A stretch of 6,607 nt of DNA from Coriobacteriales bacterium (GTDB lineage Bacteria > Actinomycetota > Coriobacteriia > Coriobacteriales > UBA8131), in contig JAITUO010000010.1 of NCBI GenBank assembly GCA_031286245.1, positions 1 through 6,607 on the forward strand, read 5' to 3'. Positions 1 to 6,203 of the stretch are shown here, one piece after another (within the stretch, counting starts at the first letter, position 1; every line of letters begins with the position of its first letter). The position numbers and the translations under genes were made by a program. Below the pieces are notes generated by a model. The model did no database searches. It saw only the letters and a program-made list of their open reading frames with translations, and was not told the DNA's origin.

Positions 1-993
1 GGAGTGATAGGCTGCAATGATCACATCAATAATAACGGTGATCCTGAAAACGGCATCGACAATCCCAACCCTGGCACAACCGAAGATGACCAGCCGATCA
101 CCGTGCGTGTAGCCTCTCTGAAAGGCCCGACCTCAATCGGGCTGGTCGGCTTCATGAACCAGGTAGAGACTGCTCCTACCAAGACACCGCTGGCTAGTTA
201 CGAATTCAACATCTACGGCACAGCAGACGAGATCGTACCTCAGATAGTCTCAGGAGATATTGACATCGCCCTGCTCCCCGCAAATATCGCCTCAGTGTTG
301 TATAACCGCACCAATGGAGGCATCACAGCAATCAACATTAACACCCTTGGCGTGTTGTATATCGTCAGTGCAGATAGCTCGATTAACACACTGGCCGATC
401 TGTCTGGCCGCACCGTATTAATGACTGGTAAAGGCACCACACCGGATTACGTAATGCAGTACCTGCTGAAATCTGCGCAACTGACTGATAAGGTAACACT
501 GGAATTCAAGTCTGAACCAACAGAGCTGGCAGCCGCCATCAATGCTGACCCAACTGCGATAGCTTTGCTACCGGAGCCTTATGTAACAGCAGTTTGTTCG
601 AAAAACTACGACCTGGCTCCCCGCATCAGTCTGACTGACGAATGGAGATTGGCTCTGAACGGGGGGCAGCTAGTGACTGGCGTGACGATAGTACGCAATG
701 CATTCCTGGCAGAGCATCCTGACATTGTCAAAGAGTTCCTGGCAGCTCAGAACGATTCTGTCAATTTGGTCAATCGTGAGAACGAGGAAGCAGCAAGGTT
801 GACAGTCAAGTATGGACTGATCGATAGCCGGGAGATCGCCCGCAAGGCGATCCCGAACTGTTATCTGGTCTGCTTAACCAATGAGGATCTGCGGGTTGCA
901 TTGACAATCTATCTTGAGGTGATATATGGAGTAAACCCCGAGTCAGTCGGCGGTTTAGTCCCTGGTAATAATTTCTTCTACAGAAGCGAGTAA
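1..993 (+). CDS. ABC transporter substrate-binding lipoprotein, NMT1/SsuA/TauA-like (5' partial)
   Basis: Extracytoplasmic binding protein of a nitrate/sulfonate/thiamine-precursor-type importer; it captures the ligand outside the membrane and delivers it to the permease encoded next. The frame is open to the left edge and begins G-V-I-G-C. V-I-G-C fits a lipobox, with the lipid-carrying Cys at 13-15, so the GTG at 4 is not the start and the signal peptide lies outside the window. The Cys is followed by a low-complexity linker rich in Asn, Gly, Pro and Asp (about 22 residues), then a two-lobe type II fold. Numbering from the GTG codon, recognisable segments are the DIDIALLP strand (85-91), the DLSGRTV hinge (132-138), GKGTTPDYV (142-150) and ALLPEPYVTA (187-196). 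About 326 mature residues is normal for the family. The stop overlaps the next start (TAATG), so the genes are co-translated. The ligand is unknown. The CCCFC-type motif of Thi5 pyrimidine synthases is absent, so a biosynthetic enzyme is unlikely. Confidence 0.9.
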   Translation, partial: GVIGCNDHINNNGDPENGIDNPNPGTTEDDQPITVRVASLKGPTSIGLVGFMNQVETAPTKTPLASYEFNIYGTADEIVPQIVSGDIDIALLPANIASVLYNRTNGGITAININTLGVLYIVSADSSINTLADLSGRTVLMTGKGTTPDYVMQYLLKSAQLTDKVTLEFKSEPTELAAAINADPTAIALLPEPYVTAVCSKNYDLAPRISLTDEWRLALNGGQLVTGVTIVRNAFLAEHPDIVKEFLAAQNDSVNLVNRENEEAARLTVKYGLIDSREIARKAIPNCYLVCLTNEDLRVALTIYLEVIYGVNPESVGGLVPGNNFFYRSE

Positions 994-2432
994 TGGAAAA
1001 CAAAGCAATACCCGAACACCAAACAACGAAACAGCGATACATACCAGCCTGGCTGAGTGGCGTTCTGATATCCAATGCCTGGCTGAGAAAGGCCTTCAGC
1101 ATCGGCTTCTGGATCCTGATCTGGCAGTTGACTGCAGTTGTCGTCAATAATGACATCCTGTTATCCTCTCCAATCCAAACTGTCCAGGCTTTGCTGGAGA
1201 ATGCGCTAAAAACTGGCTTCTGGACAGCGATCGGTTTTTCGATGCTGCGGATTCTGCTTGGTTTTTCGGCAGCCTTTCTGCTGGCGATCATCACCGGTGC
1301 TCTGGCCTGGCGCTGGCCGATCCTGGCTGAGTTGCTTAACCCGATGGTGACATTCATCAAAAGTGTCCCGGTCGTCTGCTTCATCGTCATGCTGCTGATC
1401 TGGTTCGGTGCCCGTTGGGTCTCGCTCAGCGCAGTGCTGCTGGTCGCCTACCCGGCCTTTTACTTCGCAGTTTTGGAAGGACTGGGGCAGCGCGATGAGA
1501 AACTGAACGAAATGCTTCGAGTTTTCAGAGTCACCGGCCGGCGCAAGATGCTGTCCTACCATTGGCCGGCCATCCTGCCTTTTATCCAAGCCGCCAGCAA
1601 GACCGCGGTCGGTATGAGCTGGAAGTCTGGCGTCGCTGCAGAGTTGATCGGGCTACCGATGGGTAGTATCGGCGAGGCGATCTATCGATCCAAAATCCTG
1701 CTGAACTCCGCCGATGTCTTTGCCTGGACTCTGGTGGTCGTCGGTTTGAGCATTATGGCCGAGAAAGCCTTCCTGCTATTGCTTCAGCGATCAGATGACC
1801 TGACATGGCAACTGGCAATGCCTCGCAGGCAGGCTAATCAACCGGCGATGTCTGCTGTTTCTGCAATATCAGTCAACAACCTCTATAAATCATATGGGGA
1901 TAAAACCGTGTTGCATGGCCTTTCGATCCAACTGGATCCAGGCGGACGTTACTTGCTCAGTTCACCTTCCGGTACCGGGAAAACTACTCTACTGCACTTG
2001 CTGGCTGGACTTGAGCTTGCTGATTCGGGAGTCATAAACAACCCTAATCGTGTAGCTATGGTCTTTCAAGAAGCTCGGTTATTTGAGAGACGTAGTGCGC
2101 TGGAAAACATCAGCCTGGTATGTGGTTCAATGGTCAACGCAGCTGAAATCCAAAACGCATTGCTCGAATTATTACCAGCTGATGCTTTAAACCTGCCAGT
2201 CCAGCAGCTATCCGGAGGTATGCGCCGGCGGGTGGAAATCTGCCGGGCAGTGCTAACTCCCAGCCAGATATTATTACTTGATGAACCCTTCACTGGTCTG
2301 GATTCGGAGAGTGCAAACTTGACTTATGGTCTTATCAACCGACTTTTAAACAAACGCATCTTAGTCTTTGCCAGCCATGACCTGTTAGATGGAAAAATGC
2401 TGGCAGCAGAGACTGTCACACTTGACCAGTGA
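993..2432 (+). CDS. Fused ABC importer protein: TauC/SsuC-like permease plus ATPase
   Basis: A 479-residue protein joining the membrane and energising parts of one importer. Residues 1-270 are a binding-protein-dependent permease with about six hydrophobic segments (near 34-53, 87-105, 119-139, 142-162, 200-220 and 241-265) and an EAA-like cytoplasmic loop at about 173-196 (Glu173, Gly182, ending WPAILP). A polar linker (about 266-290) leads to an ABC ATPase at 291-479: Walker A SPSGTGKT (324-331, Lys330), Q-loop Gln359, signature LSGGM (406-410), Walker B ILLLDE (426-431), D-loop GLD (435-437), switch His462. The first Walker A position is Ser rather than Gly. The ATPase part is short (about 190 residues against about 240-260 for stand-alone SsuB/TauB) and lacks the usual C-terminal tail. 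Two copies would be needed for a complete transporter. Its ATG shares a base with the upstream TAA, and only a weak GAAGCGAG precedes it, so translation is probably coupled. No frame break is visible. The substrate is unknown and presumably set by the upstream lipoprotein. Confidence 0.9.
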   Translation: MENKAIPEHQTTKQRYIPAWLSGVLISNAWLRKAFSIGFWILIWQLTAVVVNNDILLSSPIQTVQALLENALKTGFWTAIGFSMLRILLGFSAAFLLAIITGALAWRWPILAELLNPMVTFIKSVPVVCFIVMLLIWFGARWVSLSAVLLVAYPAFYFAVLEGLGQRDEKLNEMLRVFRVTGRRKMLSYHWPAILPFIQAASKTAVGMSWKSGVAAELIGLPMGSIGEAIYRSKILLNSADVFAWTLVVVGLSIMAEKAFLLLLQRSDDLTWQLAMPRRQANQPAMSAVSAISVNNLYKSYGDKTVLHGLSIQLDPGGRYLLSSPSGTGKTTLLHLLAGLELADSGVINNPNRVAMVFQEARLFERRSALENISLVCGSMVNAAEIQNALLELLPADALNLPVQQLSGGMRRRVEICRAVLTPSQILLLDEPFTGLDSESANLTYGLINRLLNKRILVFASHDLLDGKMLAAETVTLDQ

Positions 2433-2435
2433 GGC

Positions 2436-2469
2436 TGGGGGGAGGCGGTTTTCTCCCCATTGTTTTTTT
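2436..2469 (+). terminator. Intrinsic terminator of the plus-strand transporter unit
   Basis: Four bases after the TGA stop, TGGGGGGAGG (2436-2445) pairs with TTTCTCCCCA (2450-2459), leaving a CGGT tetraloop. The ten base pairs include three G-T wobbles; a shorter register, GGGGAG with CTCCCC, is also possible. TTG and seven T residues (2463-2469) follow directly. The T tract lies only on this side, so it should stop plus-strand transcription only. It fills most of the gap to the convergent amidase gene, which ends at 2487. Confidence 0.85.
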
Positions 2470-2486
2470 GAAACTCAAAGCGTAGG

Positions 2487-3392
2487 TCAGATGCCACTTA
2501 GACCAAGCTGGCCGACCACTGCTTTCGGAAACTCGAAACGGATGGTGATCAATGGGTCAACTACCTGGCAGAATTTCAAATCTCCCACCAGGCTCATCAA
2601 CCGTCCGGCATCGCCTTGAGAGAGGCCGGCTACCAATGTCAGGAAATCAAACATCTGGTCAATCGCCATTTTATAGGCCTCGTCCGAAGTCTCTGCAGAA
2701 GCAATGCTGATATACAGGTCGTCCGTCTCCAGGAACGGTGTCGGTAGAATGGCATTGTCAACGACGGTTGCTTGCAAGGTAATGCGTGCTGGAGTTTCTG
2801 CTCCACAGACCAAAACTTCACCGTCGCCCATCAGGGCATGGACGTCGCCACAACCAAACAGGCCGCCCTCGACAGCAGCACGGATATACAAACTGGTGCC
2901 TTCGCCGATCAGTCGGCAGTCCATATTGCCTCCGTGGCTGCCGGGAGTACCATTGGGAATTGAGCCCTCAGCCGGTGCCAGTCCGATGACGCCGATCATC
3001 GGTTGAAGTGGTAGTTGGATCTCTCCAAATTCAGTAGGCAGACTGAGTAAACCATCGTCATTGTCCAAAACCTTTGTTGATGCCTCGGTGACTCCATCAA
3101 TCGCACCAGCCCCCGGGATCGTGGTCATCACAGACTTACCAATCAGCTCAATACTCTGGATATCGATGCGAACCAGGTCACCCGGCTTTACACCATCGAT
3201 CAACACTGGACCAGTGGCAGGGTTGATTTGTGACCAATCCAGGTTGTCCAGGGTGTCCTCATCAGTCCTCAGTTGATTGGCAAAACAATCGCGGGTTTCC
3301 AGTATGAACTGCTCACCTTGAACTACGGTCATGGCTGGTTGCATGTCGCAAGCAAAAGCATAAAACGCCTGGTCGTCTGTCAGTACCTTCAT
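2487..3392 (-). CDS. Acetamidase/formamidase family amidohydrolase
   Basis: Cytosolic, metal-dependent hydrolase of the FmdA/AmdA family, which cleaves small amides such as formamide or acetamide to ammonia and the matching carboxylate. The whole 301-residue length fits the short bacterial form. Family landmarks are INPATGPVLIDGVKPGDLVRI (residues 56-76), a core NGTPGSHGGNMD (147-158) with His153 and Asp158 as likely metal-site residues, and GCGDVHALMGDGE (180-192) with Asp183, His185, Asp190 and Glu192. The fold is unrelated to amidase-signature and nitrilase enzymes, and neither of their catalytic motifs is present. The ATG is well supported by GGAGGAGG seven bases upstream. It is the last gene of the minus-strand run, 62 bases after a LivM-like permease, which suggests that it acts on what the transporter brings in. 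No terminator with a T tract is evident after it. The substrate could be another small amide, since specificity in this family cannot be read from the motifs. Confidence 0.92.
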   Translation of the reverse strand: MKVLTDDQAFYAFACDMQPAMTVVQGEQFILETRDCFANQLRTDEDTLDNLDWSQINPATGPVLIDGVKPGDLVRIDIQSIELIGKSVMTTIPGAGAIDGVTEASTKVLDNDDGLLSLPTEFGEIQLPLQPMIGVIGLAPAEGSIPNGTPGSHGGNMDCRLIGEGTSLYIRAAVEGGLFGCGDVHALMGDGEVLVCGAETPARITLQATVVDNAILPTPFLETDDLYISIASAETSDEAYKMAIDQMFDFLTLVAGLSQGDAGRLMSLVGDLKFCQVVDPLITIRFEFPKAVVGQLGLSGI

Positions 3393-3399
3393 ATTAATG

Positions 3400-3407
3400 C
3401 CTCCTCC
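3400..3407 (-). promoter_or_regulatory. Strong Shine-Dalgarno site of the amidase gene
   Basis: The minus strand reads GGAGGAGG seven bases before the ATG at 3392. This fixes the amidase start and allows translation independent of the upstream permease gene, unlike the overlapping transporter genes. Confidence 0.8.
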
Positions 3408-3454
3408 GTTTTATGTTGTCAGATTACCATCATTTTCTGTTACCGATTACCGAA

Positions 3455-4549
3455 TTAGTTGCTTGGCTTTTGATCCAGCCCTTTGCTCTGTTTCTGGCGG
3501 TTATTACCGATCCGCAAGAATCGTTTTATAGCTGACAGCGATAACTCTTTTCCTCGAGTCACTCCATTAGGCAGCAAGGCCAAAAAACCGATCATCAATA
3601 GTCCTAAGACAATATCGGTCGTACCCGATGCCTCAAAACCACTACGTGTGACGATCGATTCCAGTTGCCTTAACAGCTGCTGTGATACAGTGATTAATAA
3701 AGTACCGAAGAAAGCTCCGGAGACTGACATTGAACCGCCGATGATGGTCATTGTCAGCAGGACAAAAACCTCTCCCATATAAAAAGCCATAGCCGTAATC
3801 GAGACAATATAGTGTGCAAACAAACCGCCTGCCAGACCACCGATGAAAGCGGAAGTGACATAACCGTAATAGCGGACTGCAATTATGTTGATGCCTGAGG
3901 ATCGAGCTGCATATCGGTCATCACGGCTGGCTCTCAGTTTCAACCCAACAGAAGACTCCTTGAACCAGAAAACTGCCAGTATTACCAAAACAGCCACGAA
4001 TAAAGCCAGCCAGATATCTGTGATGCGGCCCATTGAGACTGTGAACGTCCTTGGCCCATTAGTTACCTCTTGCCACTGGTTTAACATGGTATTGATGACG
4101 ATCAACAATGCGAACTGAGTAATAGCCCCGACTGAGTCAGTCAGACGCATCAGTGGCCAGGCAATCACTGCTGCAACCAAAGCAGCAAACAGGGCGCCGG
4201 CAATCAAAGCCAGCGGAAAAGGCAGATGTAAGTTAACCAGGAATTCATACATCACTGGAATCTGCTTGGCCTTAAACTCCGGTGTCATTGAAAAGATGGC
4301 TGAAGCAAAAGCACCGATTCCGATATAGCCCGCATAACTCCAGTTTAAGATTCCAGAATTACCCATGAATAGTTGGAATCCCAACACCATGATCAAGGTT
4401 ATCGTAGCAACAGTACAGATATCCTCGATAAAGGGGATGTTCAACCACCAGACAAAACTGTCCAGGACAATCAAGATCGTAATCAGGATTGCCGGAGTCG
4501 AATACTTTGAATCAATGAAACGCGTCCAGGTACTCTTTGCGCTGTTCAT
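3455..4549 (-). CDS. livM: LivM-like permease of a branched-chain amino acid/amide-type ABC transporter
   Basis: Integral membrane permease of the HAAT (hydrophobic amino acid/amide) family, forming the translocation channel with the LivH-like protein. The 364 residues include about nine hydrophobic stretches (for example near 18-38, 45-62, 112-135, 178-196, 226-249, 257-290 and 311-327). Family hallmarks are GNSGILNWSYAGYIGIGAF (63-81), equivalent to the usual G-x-x-S-L-G-x-A-x-F-x-G-I-G-A segment, and the cytoplasmic loop LRASRDDRYAARSSGIN (205-221), which resembles the RAIREDExAARxxGIN motif. This loop contacts the ATPase. A basic, polar C-terminal tail (about 330-364) follows. Its ATG overlaps the TGA of the LivH-like gene (ATGA), and AGAGGAG stands eight bases upstream. 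Gene order and the co-transcribed amidase suggest transport of an amide rather than leucine, but the substrate is unproven; the symbol denotes family only. Confidence 0.9.
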   Translation of the reverse strand: MNSAKSTWTRFIDSKYSTPAILITILIVLDSFVWWLNIPFIEDICTVATITLIMVLGFQLFMGNSGILNWSYAGYIGIGAFASAIFSMTPEFKAKQIPVMYEFLVNLHLPFPLALIAGALFAALVAAVIAWPLMRLTDSVGAITQFALLIVINTMLNQWQEVTNGPRTFTVSMGRITDIWLALFVAVLVILAVFWFKESSVGLKLRASRDDRYAARSSGINIIAVRYYGYVTSAFIGGLAGGLFAHYIVSITAMAFYMGEVFVLLTMTIIGGSMSVSGAFFGTLLITVSQQLLRQLESIVTRSGFEASGTTDIVLGLLMIGFLALLPNGVTRGKELSLSAIKRFLRIGNNRQKQSKGLDQKPSN

Positions 4550-5448
4550 CCGACACGCTCCTCTTGATAATTGCCTTTCAACAAGCCACCTGGCCTGAGT
4601 ACCAGAAAAGCGATCACAATGATGAACATGATGGCGTCACGGAATGAGAGTAAAGTCGTAGGCAAGGTCAGTGACAACACATTGGCGACGATCGCATATA
4701 CAAACCCCCCGACAACCGAACCGGGCAATGACTGCATGCCGCCGATGACCACAGCTATGAAGCCAATCAGTAATGGCCCTGAGCCAACCATCGGTTCAAC
4801 CGAACCTGTCTTGGCAGACCAGAAGATAGCTACTACTCCAGCTAGAAAACCACTGATCACGAAAGCAGCCAGGATCACCAGGTTAGCTGGCACGCCCATC
4901 AGCCTGGCTGTTGTGAAATTCTCCGCTGCACCCCGCATGGCAATGCCAAGGGTGGTCTTCTTCATTAATAAAACAAAGGCAATTAATAAAATGATTGAAC
5001 TGGCAATGATAACCAGGTTTCTGATTGGTGTGCTTACACCGAAAACCAGAATAGTCTGATTGAAAAAGTCTGGTATTGGGACAGCGCGCGAACGCGGGCT
5101 TATCCCCAATTGAAATGACCGCTGTAAAATGACACTGACAGCAAATGAGGTCACCAACAAAGCCTCCAGCGAGCGTCCCCTGAATGGCCGAAAGGCGATT
5201 AATTCGCAGAAGAATGCCACGCTGACGCCAGCCAGAATTCCGAGTAAAAACACCATCAGCCAGGGCAGATTGGTAAAAGTCCCGAGTGCGTATAAGGCAT
5301 AGGCACTGACGGTCAAAAACTCGCCATAGGCGAAGTTGACCATCTGGCAGATGCCAAATACGAACACCAGGCCCAGGGCGATCAGGGCATAGAGGCTGCC
5401 CATGCTCAAGACATTGATGGAGAATTCGATGAATATCCCCAGGCTCAT
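4546..5448 (-). CDS. livH: LivH-like permease of a branched-chain amino acid/amide-type ABC transporter
   Basis: Second membrane permease of the HAAT-type importer. At 300 residues it has the normal family length. The N-terminal signature GSLYALIALGLVFVFGI (17-33) followed by QMVNFAYGEFL (35-45) is typical of LivH/UrtB. The cytoplasmic coupling loop is GIAMRGAAENFTTARLMGV (168-186), close to the usual R-A-x-x-x-N-x-x-x-A-x-L-M-G-I pattern, and GGMQSLPGSVVGG (236-248) matches the conserved G-G-x-x-S-x-x-G-x-x-x-G-G segment. Hydrophobic segments fall near 8-31, 61-83, 94-113, 144-162, 190-212 and 268-286. It lacks the long periplasmic N-terminal extension found in many UrtB proteins. The start is supported by AGGAGG six bases upstream and by the ATGA overlap with the ATPase gene before it; its own TGA overlaps the LivM-like start in the same way. 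The symbol denotes family, not proven leucine transport. Confidence 0.92.
   Translation of the reverse strand: MSLGIFIEFSINVLSMGSLYALIALGLVFVFGICQMVNFAYGEFLTVSAYALYALGTFTNLPWLMVFLLGILAGVSVAFFCELIAFRPFRGRSLEALLVTSFAVSVILQRSFQLGISPRSRAVPIPDFFNQTILVFGVSTPIRNLVIIASSIILLIAFVLLMKKTTLGIAMRGAAENFTTARLMGVPANLVILAAFVISGFLAGVVAIFWSAKTGSVEPMVGSGPLLIGFIAVVIGGMQSLPGSVVGGFVYAIVANVLSLTLPTTLLSFRDAIMFIIVIAFLVLRPGGLLKGNYQEERVG
4558..4564 (-). promoter_or_regulatory. Shine-Dalgarno site of the LivM-like permease gene
   Basis: AGAGGAG on the minus strand, eight bases before the ATG at 4549, lies inside the last codons of the LivH-like gene. Together with the ATGA overlap it supports this start and coupled translation. 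Confidence 0.75.
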
Positions 5449-6203
5449 AGCTCGCCTCCTTTCCCCTCGCCCAGGTAGACTGCAGTGATATCGACTGTGG
5501 ATTGCATATCTGCTGGTTGACCAGCGAATTTGACATGGCCGGTCGACAACAGGTAAGCACGGTCAGCGATTTGTAGCGCTCGCTCAGCGTTCTGTTCGAC
5601 TAAAAGAATCGTGATTTTTCGTTCCTTCAAAGTGGCAATCAATTCGAAGATGGTATCGACCATCGTTGGAGAAAGGCCAAGTGAAGGCTCGTCCATCATC
5701 AAGAGTTCCGGGTGAGAGATCAAAGCCCGGGCGATCGCCAGCATCTGCTGTTCTCCACCGGATAACAGGCCACCAGCTTGGTTGATACGCTGTTTCAGGA
5801 TCGGGAAAAGGGCATATATATCTTCCAGATCGAGGGTAAACTGTTTTGCCGAATAACGGCCAAATGCGCCGATCCTCAGGTTTTCAGCAACCGTTAATGA
5901 AGGGAATATCTCACGGCCTTCCGGGACGAGGGCTACTCCCAGTTTGTGAATCTGCTCCGGCTTTTTTCCGGCGATACTCTTGTTGCTAAAGATGATTTGC
6001 CCGGACTGAGGTTTGAGGATTCCAGCGATGGTTTTCAAGGTCGTCGATTTGCCTGACCCGTTGACTCCACAGACGCTGACTAATTCTCCGGGGTAGACCT
6101 CCAGGGAGATGCCATGTAGAGCACGCACTGATCCATAGGCGACAACCAGGTCTTTGACGCTGAGGATGGGGTCGCTCAGTTTGGGGTCGCTGGCCTGGCT
6201 CAT
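5445..6203 (-). CDS. livF: LivF-like ATPase of a branched-chain amino acid/amide-type ABC transporter
   Basis: Cytoplasmic ABC ATPase that pairs with the LivG-like subunit to drive import. All motifs are intact in 252 residues: Walker A GVNGSGKS (46-53, Lys52), the LivF hallmark VPEGREIFPSLTV (93-105), signature LSGGE (147-151), Walker B LLMMDE (167-172), D-loop LGLSP (175-179). LVEQNA (201-206) carries Gln at the switch position where other ABC proteins have His, which is normal for LivF. PEGR rather than the PQGR I associate with UrtE argues against a urea-specific system. The first ATG overlaps the TGA of the preceding ATPase gene (ATGA) and is preceded by a GGAAGTGAT ribosome site. Its own TGA overlaps the LivH-like start. 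The N-terminus has two copies of a five-residue unit (SDPKL, SDPIL) encoded by an imperfect 15-base duplication and lying before the conserved fold. The substrate is inferred from context only. Confidence 0.93.
   Translation of the reverse strand: MSQASDPKLSDPILSVKDLVVAYGSVRALHGISLEVYPGELVSVCGVNGSGKSTTLKTIAGILKPQSGQIIFSNKSIAGKKPEQIHKLGVALVPEGREIFPSLTVAENLRIGAFGRYSAKQFTLDLEDIYALFPILKQRINQAGGLLSGGEQQMLAIARALISHPELLMMDEPSLGLSPTMVDTIFELIATLKERKITILLVEQNAERALQIADRAYLLSTGHVKFAGQPADMQSTVDITAVYLGEGKGGEL
5455..5460 (-). promoter_or_regulatory. Shine-Dalgarno site of the LivH-like permease gene
   Basis: A perfect AGGAGG on the minus strand, six bases before the ATG at 5448, lies in the final codons of the LivF-like gene. 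It supports the chosen start and re-initiation at the ATGA overlap. Confidence 0.8.
6167..6196. repeat. Imperfect 15-base tandem duplication inside the LivF-like gene
   Basis: TGGGGTCGCT occurs at 6167-6176 and again at 6182-6191, a period of 15 bases. It encodes two adjacent SDPxL units at residues 6-15 of the LivF-like ATPase, ahead of the conserved ABC fold. The remaining five bases of each unit differ in four positions. It keeps the frame and is probably harmless. Confidence 0.6.

Noticed and set aside
4..6. GTG as the start of the substrate-binding protein
   Set aside because: The frame is open to the edge and V-I-G-C matches a lipobox, so the true start with its signal peptide lies to the left of the window.
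806..1390. Minus-strand open frame of 194 codons
   Set aside because: It lies opposite the binding protein and permease, has no recognisable domain, and its composition is that of an antisense shadow.
1848..1850. Internal ATG (Met286) as a separate start for a stand-alone ATPase
   Set aside because: No good ribosome site stands at a suitable distance (only AGGCAGG, about 15 bases away), and the frame continues unbroken from the permease; treated as a trace of fusion only.
2467..2479. Small inverted repeat TTTGA-AAC-TCAAA as a terminator for the amidase
   Set aside because: The stem is five AT-rich pairs with a three-base loop, and on the minus strand it is followed by A residues rather than T residues.
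3420..3439. Possible stem CAGA...TCTG in the gap before the amidase
   Set aside because: Only four pairs can form around a 12-base loop and there is no T tract, so neither a terminator nor an attenuator is supported.
4571..5059. Plus-strand open frame of 162 codons
   Set aside because: Antisense to the conserved LivH-like permease; it has a low-complexity sequence without family features or a ribosome site.
4883..5560. Minus-strand open frame of 225 codons
   Set aside because: It is the out-of-frame reading of the LivH-like and LivF-like genes, which both have strong family motifs in their own frames.
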